Below are positions 4,107-8,932 of a DNA stretch of 8,932 nucleotides, piece by piece. The notes under the pieces are model-generated. The model was not told where the DNA came from. It worked only from the letters and a program-made list of their open reading frames with translations, and ran no database searches. Both the position numbers and the translations under genes were made by a program. This DNA comes from an uncultured Bacilli bacterium (GTDB lineage Bacteria; Bacillota_I; Bacilli_A; RFN20; CAG-288), in the NCBI GenBank assembly GCA_948525355.1, contig CAOSOP010000040.1, positions 1 to 8,932 of the forward strand. Reading direction: 5' to 3'. How positions within the stretch are numbered: position 1 is the stretch's first letter; every line of letters starts with the position of its first letter.

Positions 4107-6947
4107 TTATTGTATAGTAATCTTACCAACATAATATGATAATGGAGCAAGTTCAACAGAAGTGACTGTTTCAGACTTTGCTAATTGTGCACCATTTACA
4201 TAATACTCATTTGTAACAAGGTCATCTGAAAGAGTTAATGTCTCATTAGATGTGTTAATTATTACATAGAGTAATTGTGTATCATCATTCTTATCTTGAT
4301 ATGAGTATGCGAGAATTCTTTCTGCTAATTCCTCATCTTCAAGTCCTATTTCAGAAGCAGATAGTGTTGCAAACTTGAGATTTAATAAATCTGTTGGTCT
4401 GAGTAATGAAGTGTACTCATTATTTCTAAGTGCCAACGCAGACTTGAAAGATTCAACCATCGCCTTATTTTCACTAACAAGATTCCAGTTAACTGCATTT
4501 ATTTCATCATTGAAGTTATAAGAGTCGTGGATATAATACTTTGTATTATCCTTATTAGATGTTATCTTGTCACCCTTAAGGTCAATTAACTTTTCATCAA
4601 TCCATCTCTGTGGAACTTCTTTGGTACGTCCAAATTCGTTACCTAATTGATAGAAGCTAATACCAGTAGACATTGCTGTTGTGCTGTTAGCAATAGCTTG
4701 CATTTGGTTGATTTCATCTTCTGTTAAATCAGGAGCAGAGAGAATTAACTTATCGTGAAGTGTTAGGTTATCATGACATTCTGTATAGTTAACTGAAACA
4801 CCTTCATAGTGTCTAGCCCATGATCCACCGGAACCGGCTTTAGATCCTGATAATCCATGTAAGACTTTATCTTTGTATGTTGCCATTGCAGCAGCTTCAT
4901 TATCTTTTCCTTCATATGCAGCTTGTAAGAATCCTCTATCAGTTGTATTGAAGACTCCACCCTTCATTCCATCACGATAACTATCGTTGAAGAATCCGAA
5001 ACGTGTTTCTTTTGAAGCTGTAACATTAGAGAATGCACCTTGTGTAGCTTGTTGCTCTTTTCCTAAATACTTATCGCCACCATACATATTCCATCCTTCA
5101 CCATATAAGATGACATCTGGATCGAATGATCTTAAGTTTGTATTTAATGCATTTATTGCACTCTTAGCAATAAGACCACTTAAATCAAATCTAAATCCGG
5201 CTAAATTGTAGCGTTTAGATAAGGATTCAGTTGTATTGACTAACATATTTGCAACCATCGCGTTTTCTGTTGCTAAATCGCTTCCTGCACCAGAATATGA
5301 GTTAGTACGGAAATAATAATCTGGCATGATGCTGTTATATGTTGAATCTTTTTCTGAAGGCATGTGGTTATAAACGACGTCCATAATGACACCGATACCA
5401 GCCTTATTATAGGCTTCAGTAACTTTACGGAATTCATTAATTCTTGTTAAACCATCATTTGGATCACTAGAATATGAACCTTCAAGTGAAGAATAACAAT
5501 ATGGATCATATCCCCAGTTGTATACACCTTCTCTTGGTTTAGCTATGTATTCTGGATCATTTAACTTAGTTTCATCTACTGAGCTAAAGTCATACACAGG
5601 TTGAAGTTGAATATGAGTTACTCCGAGATCTTTAACATAGTCAAATCCAGTCTTTGTTCCATCAGAAAGCTTAGTTCCTTCTTCAATCAATCCTAAGAAC
5701 TTACCCTTATTGGCTTCAGTACCATTCCATGTATCACCAATTGAGAAGTCGCGGACATGCATTTCATGTACAGATAATGCGGCATGATTTGTTGCACTAG
5801 GTGCTTCTGTTGTAAGCTGAGTTTCAATCTTGGACCAGTTAACAACTAATGAGCGTTTTCCATTAGCATTACTACTTGATGCATATGGATCAGAAACTTC
5901 AGCATTAGTTTTGCCAAATACTGTAACTGTATAGGAATAATATGTTCCATGTAAATCTGAAGAGATGGTATATTCAAATACACCCTTTTCACCCTTTGTC
6001 ATTGTAAAGGATTCTTTAATTCCAGCAGATGTTGCAGATTCATATATATTAACTTTAATATCTGTAGCTGATGGAGACCAAACTTTAAATGTTGTTGATG
6101 CGCCATCTTCTGAAACAACAGCACCTAAATCCTTGCCATCATATTTGTATAAATCATTAAACTCTTTTGTATTAAAGACTTTTTTAAATGAAATAGGATG
6201 TTTTTCTCCATCATATATGAATGTGAGTTGTTTTGTATAGTCTGCATAAGCATCTTTCAAAACAATCTTCTTTCCACTTCCTTGTGGGAATACATTTTCG
6301 ACAGGATATACTGCTCTAGTATCATCGACGATTTGAAGTTTATCTTTATCAAAGTCATCAAATGCGAAATATGTATCCATATTGATTTCAGTTGTAGAAC
6401 TGAAATAGACATCTTTAATTGGTGATGTTGGAACATCTTCAATTGCGTAGTAATTAGATGTATTACCAGTAATAATATAAATATTTAATACACCATTATT
6501 GTCGACTTGAGTCCAGTCGAATTCTCTATCACCATCAGTATCTTTGCCACCACTGCGATCTCTAATTAAGAAACCACCTGTGAAGTGTTCTTTAACTCTT
6601 TCAAGTTGAGAGAGATTGGAAGCTCCAGCCCAATCAGTATAAGTATTATATTTCTTTCCGAATTCGATTTCCATGGTTGCCCATTTCCAATCGCCTGTTT
6701 CTTCATATGTTCTTGTGCGGAAATCACTAAAGAACATACCTGTGCTACCAACTTCTGAACCAGCTTCGCACCATGCCCAGATTCCCCAATTGTCATAGGT
6801 TTCATCGAATCTATAGTAATTGATGACTAAATCTGGATTAGTTACTCCACCTCCACCAGGTGTGCTATCCTTGTTATCACAGGAAGTATTGGTGAATAAA
6901 CTAGTAGTTAGTGTTAGTAACGTCAATAACTTTAAACTTTTTTTCAT
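4107..6947 (-). CDS. pulA: Type I pullulanase, GH13 lipoprotein
   Basis: The 946-residue surface enzyme should hydrolyse alpha-1,6 branches of pullulan, glycogen and starch limit dextrins. The lipoprotein signal ends at Cys23 (lipobox NTSC, weaker than consensus), followed by a Gly-rich linker (31-34). Residues about 38-170 look like a CBM41/PUD starch-binding domain (NYYRFDETYDNWGIWAW). About 175-265 is an all-beta N-terminal pullulanase domain, and about 270-355 is a CBM48-like domain (FKVWSPSATDIKVNIY, then VSDPYA). The GH13 barrel begins near 385. It has the type I signature YNWGYDP (476-482), region I DVVYNH (523-528), nucleophile D588 in GFRFDLSG, acid/base E617 in YGEGW, and D726 in ECHDN. 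A beta-sandwich domain closes the C-terminus. The SD GGAGGG is 11 bases before the ATG. It is monocistronic with its own cre-controlled promoter. Confidence 0.95.
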   Translation of the reverse strand: MKKSLKLLTLLTLTTSLFTNTSCDNKDSTPGGGGVTNPDLVINYYRFDETYDNWGIWAWCEAGSEVGSTGMFFSDFRTRTYEETGDWKWATMEIEFGKKYNTYTDWAGASNLSQLERVKEHFTGGFLIRDRSGGKDTDGDREFDWTQVDNNGVLNIYIITGNTSNYYAIEDVPTSPIKDVYFSSTTEINMDTYFAFDDFDKDKLQIVDDTRAVYPVENVFPQGSGKKIVLKDAYADYTKQLTFIYDGEKHPISFKKVFNTKEFNDLYKYDGKDLGAVVSEDGASTTFKVWSPSATDIKVNIYESATSAGIKESFTMTKGEKGVFEYTISSDLHGTYYSYTVTVFGKTNAEVSDPYASSSNANGKRSLVVNWSKIETQLTTEAPSATNHAALSVHEMHVRDFSIGDTWNGTEANKGKFLGLIEEGTKLSDGTKTGFDYVKDLGVTHIQLQPVYDFSSVDETKLNDPEYIAKPREGVYNWGYDPYCYSSLEGSYSSDPNDGLTRINEFRKVTEAYNKAGIGVIMDVVYNHMPSEKDSTYNSIMPDYYFRTNSYSGAGSDLATENAMVANMLVNTTESLSKRYNLAGFRFDLSGLIAKSAINALNTNLRSFDPDVILYGEGWNMYGGDKYLGKEQQATQGAFSNVTASKETRFGFFNDSYRDGMKGGVFNTTDRGFLQAAYEGKDNEAAAMATYKDKVLHGLSGSKAGSGGSWARHYEGVSVNYTECHDNLTLHDKLILSAPDLTEDEINQMQAIANSTTAMSTGISFYQLGNEFGRTKEVPQRWIDEKLIDLKGDKITSNKDNTKYYIHDSYNFNDEINAVNWNLVSENKAMVESFKSALALRNNEYTSLLRPTDLLNLKFATLSASEIGLEDEELAERILAYSYQDKNDDTQLLYVIINTSNETLTLSDDLVTNEYYVNGAQLAKSETVTSVELAPLSYYVGKITIQ

Positions 6948-6970
6948 AACGAAAAATACCCTCCGATAAT

Positions 6971-6998
6971 AGTATATCGGAAGCGCTTACAATTTCAA
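6971..6998 (-). promoter_or_regulatory. Promoter of pulA
   Basis: On the minus strand TTGAAA (6993-6998) and TATACT (6971-6976) are separated by 16 bases. The predicted start is near 6964, which would place the SD (GGAGGG, 6959-6964) at the very 5' end of the mRNA and give a leader of under 20 bases. The spacer is almost entirely filled by the cre site. Confidence 0.65.
6978..6992 (-). promoter_or_regulatory. cre site (CcpA) in the pulA promoter
   Basis: TTGTAAGCGCTTCCG matches the catabolite-responsive-element consensus WTGNAANCGNWNNCW at all but the last position and has the central palindrome AAGCGCTT. Lying between -35 and -10, it should repress pulA when preferred sugars are plentiful. 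A LacI/GalR-family maltose regulator could bind the same motif, so the identity of the regulator is inferred. Confidence 0.75.
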
Positions 6999-7040
6999 GT
7001 CTTTTTTTACAAAATAAGCAATTAAAAGCAATTTAAACAT

Positions 7041-7079
7041 AAAAAGGTGTTAAACTTATTATATAAATAAGAAACACCT
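7041..7079 (-). terminator. Intrinsic terminator of the sigma-like gene
   Basis: AGGTGTT (7045-7051) pairs perfectly with AACACCT (7073-7079), with an inner stem CTTATT/AATAAG (7055-7060 with 7066-7071). Read on the minus strand the stem runs into TTTTT. It lies 13 bases past the stop of the gene and separates it from pulA. Confidence 0.75.
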
Positions 7080-7092
7080 CTCCTTTAATTAA

Positions 7093-7644
7093 TCACTTTA
7101 CTACTTTATTTATATTTGTTAATTCTTTTTTTATCCTTTCCCTTATTTCTTTTAATCTTTGACAAATCGTTGATCTTGAAAGATTTAGTTTTTCTGCGAC
7201 ATATTTTTCACTATAATCATTAATATAGATGCAATTAAATATAACCAAGTCTCTTTTATTTAATTCTAAGACAATCTTATTGATCAATTTAATGCATTCA
7301 TCAATATCTATTTTTTTAACGATATCTGCAGTTTCATCAATTATTTCACTATCATTATTTTCATCAATAGAACTTAATGAAATTGGAAAGCCAGAACGAT
7401 GACTATTAAGACCATATGGACAATCAGTTGAACACTTCTTGCGGCATTTCATAACACGGTTTTTACTTATTATTACACACCTCGATTCCATATCTCTCCT
7501 TTTATATTCCTTCTCCTCCTCTCTCCTGATTATCCTAAATAGATTATAGTCGCACCATATTCTCCCTTGATACTTTAAATCAAGATAATATGGTGTTTCA
7601 TCAGTTTTTTCATAACTCCATTTAAAAGAGTTTTCTTCTTTCAT
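7093..7644 (-). CDS. Sigma-70 region-4-like HTH protein with Cys cluster
   Basis: I chose the ATG at 7642-7644 (183 residues) because GAAAGGA lies just before it. An ATG 15 bases upstream has no ribosome binding site and would itself overlap that SD. The C-terminal part (about 125-178) has the sigma region 4 / HTH pattern: LNKRDLVIFNCIYINDYS, then SEKYVAEKLNLSRSTI and QRLKEIRERIKKEL as recognition-side helices. The middle holds C-x3-C-x3-C (CRKKCSTDC, Cys at 67, 71, 75), perhaps metal-binding, and a charged segment RREEEKEYKRRDMESR. No region 2 (core polymerase and -10 binding) is seen, so it is probably not a complete sigma factor. Its layout resembles small sigma-like regulators common on integrative elements of Bacillota. 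It ends in TGA, so the standard code applies. A perfect palindrome lies just upstream. Confidence 0.7.
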   Translation of the reverse strand: MKEENSFKWSYEKTDETPYYLDLKYQGRIWCDYNLFRIIRREEEKEYKRRDMESRCVIISKNRVMKCRKKCSTDCPYGLNSHRSGFPISLSSIDENNDSEIIDETADIVKKIDIDECIKLINKIVLELNKRDLVIFNCIYINDYSEKYVAEKLNLSRSTICQRLKEIRERIKKELTNINKVVK

Positions 7645-7658
7645 ATTTTTCCTTTCCA

Positions 7659-7709
7659 TTAGAGCAAAAGAAAATACGCGTATTTTAAATTTAATTAGAA
7701 AAGCTCTAA
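7659..7709. promoter_or_regulatory. Perfect 16-bp palindrome within a larger dyad
   Basis: AAAATACGCGTATTTT (7671-7686) is a perfect palindrome 26 bases upstream of the chosen start of the sigma-like gene. It is flanked by a 7-bp inverted repeat, TTAGAGC at 7659-7665 and GCTCTAA at 7703-7709. The position suits an operator for autoregulation of that gene, or for joint control of the divergent gene at 7921. No sharp sigma-A promoter is evident here for the sigma-like gene. Confidence 0.5.
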
Positions 7710-7803
7710 AATAACATTTGAAATACTAAAATAAAAGTATATTAGCATTTACTTTTTCTTTATTTTTTAGTGTACCTAGGACTTTACCACTAAGGATGCT
7801 TAA

Positions 7804-7830
7804 TTGTTGCAGCTATATTTGAGTTATAAT
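7804..7830 (+). promoter_or_regulatory. Putative promoter of the 7921 gene
   Basis: A perfect TATAAT (7825-7830) is preceded by TTGTTG (7804-7809) with a short 15-base spacer. The -10 is good and the -35 is poor. It would give a leader of about 85 bases. Confidence 0.4.
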
Positions 7831-7850
7831 ATAGATAATAACAAAATTAC

Positions 7851-7886
7851 TTAGCATCAAAAGTATGATAACTAATCTGTTTTTTT
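7851..7886 (+). terminator. Weak stem plus T7 tract in the leader of the 7921 gene
   Basis: TTAG/CTAA (7851-7854 with 7872-7875) and ATCA/TGAT (7856-7859 with 7866-7869) form an interrupted 8-bp AT-rich stem. Four bases later comes a run of seven T (7880-7886). It sits between the putative promoter and the gene, so if real it would attenuate transcription. The stem is weak and could be chance in AT-rich DNA. Confidence 0.25.
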
Positions 7887-7920
7887 AAAAGATACAAAGG
7901 AAGACATAATCGGATACAAA

Positions 7921-8865
7921 ATGAATAAAAGAATTGAATTTAATGATATTTTTAAAATATTAAGCACATATAGAAATAATAGTTTATACATATTTATTTC
8001 AGAGTTATTCCATGAATTCACTGGTAAAAAACGCTCTGTTGCCTCATTAGATTTTGATGCAAATCCTAATACATTAAAAGCAAAGGCATATGGAAGACGT
8101 AGCATTACTAAAAAAGAAGCTAAAGAGTTAATCGAAAACTATAATTATGATGATCTGGAAACATTTTTAAATGACTTAATACCAGATTCAGAACTACAAA
8201 TAGTTAGAAACAAATTATCAACATTAGGATTTGATTTAGATCTATTTGAAGATTCGGAAATACCATCTGCATGCGCTATTATAATTCACAAAATAATACT
8301 TGATATAAGCAGAGGAATTGACGAAAGCATAGCGAGTATAGATATTGATAAAAAAGTATCATTGATCGATACACTTAAATATAAATATCATTATTATGAT
8401 GGAAGATTTTATAAAAAAGGCAAGCTACTTGAAAAAGTCGAAAAAGAAACAATAGCCATTCGTAAAAAAGAAATAGTTTTACCGAAGGAGATTGTTACTT
8501 ATTTAAATAATCGAGCAAAAAATAATTGCACTTATACGCAAAATATTATCGATGATTACTATAAATATTATTTAGCTGCAAAACGAACTGAAGCATGTAT
8601 ATACGATCAGTTTAGTGATGGAAGAAAAGCATTTAAAGAATTAAAGGAAGAAGTAAAAGCTGTAATATATGAATGCTTCACTAGTAAAAGAAATAATGAA
8701 AACTGCATAATTGCAGCAATGGAAAAAATAACTTCCATAAACCTAAATTCTTCTTTACTAAATAACATAATAGGTCTTATTACAAATGTTGCAATCAAAG
8801 GTGTTGTTTTATTAGTTATAGAAGAAGATGAATGCTTTTTAGACCAATCTGAAATTATGATATAG
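7921..8865 (+). CDS. Protein with C-terminal domain resembling ABC-3C conflict systems
   Basis: The 314-residue, probably cytoplasmic protein has no signal peptide or clear membrane helix. The N-terminal half (about 5-130) is helical, with a segment FDANPNTLKAKAYGRRSITKK that could be a divergent helix-turn-helix. A basic linker (KKGKLLEKVEKETIAIRKKE) follows. The C-terminal half (about 195-306: YYKYYLAAKRTEACIYD, FKELKEEVKAVIYE, SSLLNNIIGLI, IKGVVLLVIEEDE) matches, from memory, the C-terminal domain shared by ABC-three-component (ABC-3C) conflict proteins. In those systems it couples an effector to an ABC ATPase and a middle component. Neither partner is in the window, so this may be an orphan or regulatory relative. 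AAAGGA lies about 18 bases before the ATG, too far for a normal SD; a weak GGA is closer. Family call uncertain. Confidence 0.5.
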   Translation: MNKRIEFNDIFKILSTYRNNSLYIFISELFHEFTGKKRSVASLDFDANPNTLKAKAYGRRSITKKEAKELIENYNYDDLETFLNDLIPDSELQIVRNKLSTLGFDLDLFEDSEIPSACAIIIHKIILDISRGIDESIASIDIDKKVSLIDTLKYKYHYYDGRFYKKGKLLEKVEKETIAIRKKEIVLPKEIVTYLNNRAKNNCTYTQNIIDDYYKYYLAAKRTEACIYDQFSDGRKAFKELKEEVKAVIYECFTSKRNNENCIIAAMEKITSINLNSSLLNNIIGLITNVAIKGVVLLVIEEDECFLDQSEIMI

Positions 8866-8876
8866 AATACTTTTTT

Positions 8877-8932
8877 CTCACCCCCCCTACATCCCACACC
8901 CCCGAGAGCGCTGCCCCGGGCAGCGGTCGAGG
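8877..8932 (+). repeat. Dispersed element, copy E3 (head only, cut by window end)
   Basis: From CTCACCCCC onward, 39 of 56 bases match the E2 head without gaps. The translated frame is conserved over the same 19 codons (LTP, TPESA, PG and GRG in common). The inner part forms its own hairpin, CGCTGCC/GGCAGCG around CCG, where E2 has a different one. The copy begins directly after TTTTTT (8871-8876), 11 bases past the stop of the preceding gene. The remainder lies outside the window. Confidence 0.7.

Larger units (their letters stand above)
7687..7920. other. AT-rich divergent intergenic region
   Basis: This gap separates the divergent genes at 7093-7644 and 7921-8865. I see no tRNA, structured RNA family or small gene in it. 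It has T-rich tracts at 7751-7769, a -10-like TATAAT at 7825-7830 for the rightward gene, and a weak stem followed by seven T at 7851-7886. Confidence 0.5.

Noticed and set aside
4763..6805. Several 60-90 codon frames within pulA on both strands
   Set aside because: All lie within the continuous, motif-complete pullulanase frame.
7093..7095. Mycoplasma-type code with TGA as Trp
   Set aside because: The sigma-like gene ends at TGA right before its terminator, and Trp is written TGG throughout pulA.
7645..7659. Upstream ATG (7657-7659) as the start of the sigma-like gene
   Set aside because: It lacks a ribosome binding site, and the five extra codons include the SD of the next in-frame ATG.
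7872..8105. Minus-strand frame of 77 codons
   Set aside because: It is antisense to the 7921 gene start and has no ribosome binding site; its hydrophobicity comes from AT-rich antisense codons.
8607..8897. Minus-strand frame of 96 codons at the right end
   Set aside because: It is antisense to the conserved-looking C-terminal half of the 7921 gene, and its start lies in the element head.

Overview
The window is AT-rich (apart from two GC-rich islands) and looks like the chromosome of a low-GC Gram-positive bacterium (Bacillota). Evidence: strong AAGGAG-type ribosome binding sites, a CcpA-type cre site, lipoprotein signal peptides, a long-form ribosome hibernation factor with the C-terminal dimerisation domain, and U-tailed intrinsic terminators. 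TGG is used for Trp and a TGA closes one gene, so the code appears standard, not the Mycoplasma code. An uncultured gut lineage of Bacilli/Erysipelotrichia type is my best guess; this is inference.

Layout. Positions 1-291 are the downstream part of a dispersed element (copy E1, + strand). Facing it on the minus strand is an operon of hpf (1766-2305) followed by an ApbE-like lipoprotein (292-1773), with its own promoter near 2350-2378. Upstream is a second minus-strand unit, a Cof-type HAD phosphatase (2711-3568, apparently leaderless) followed by a TM2-domain membrane protein (2446-2682), closed by a terminator at 2378-2411. A second copy of the element (E2, about 3652-4046, minus strand) lies between this unit and the terminator of pulA. 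pulA (4107-6947) encodes a large type I pullulanase lipoprotein, with a cre site between its -35 and -10 boxes. Next is a small sigma-region-4-like protein with a Cys cluster (7093-7644, minus strand). Divergent from it, on the + strand, is a 314-residue protein (7921-8865) whose C-terminal half resembles the C-terminal domain of ABC-3C conflict systems. The first 56 bases of a third element copy (E3, + strand) end the window.

How the parts relate. The ordinary genes are housekeeping or nutritional: starch/alpha-glucan debranching under catabolite control, ribosome hibernation, extracytoplasmic flavinylation and a phosphatase. The unusual content is the dispersed element. It has a GC-rich head (51 of 74 bases G/C in E2) that folds into a very long hairpin yet stays open in one reading frame, followed by an AT-richer body that encodes a poorly conserved protein with short, perfectly conserved blocks. 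Two heads begin just behind T-runs, one of them the T-tract of the pulA terminator. E3 preserves length, reading frame and inner hairpin potential although about 30% of its bases differ from E2. I do not recognise this element; it is the best candidate here for something undescribed. The right end (sigma-like gene, ABC-3C-like gene, perfect 16-bp palindrome, E3) looks like accessory DNA.
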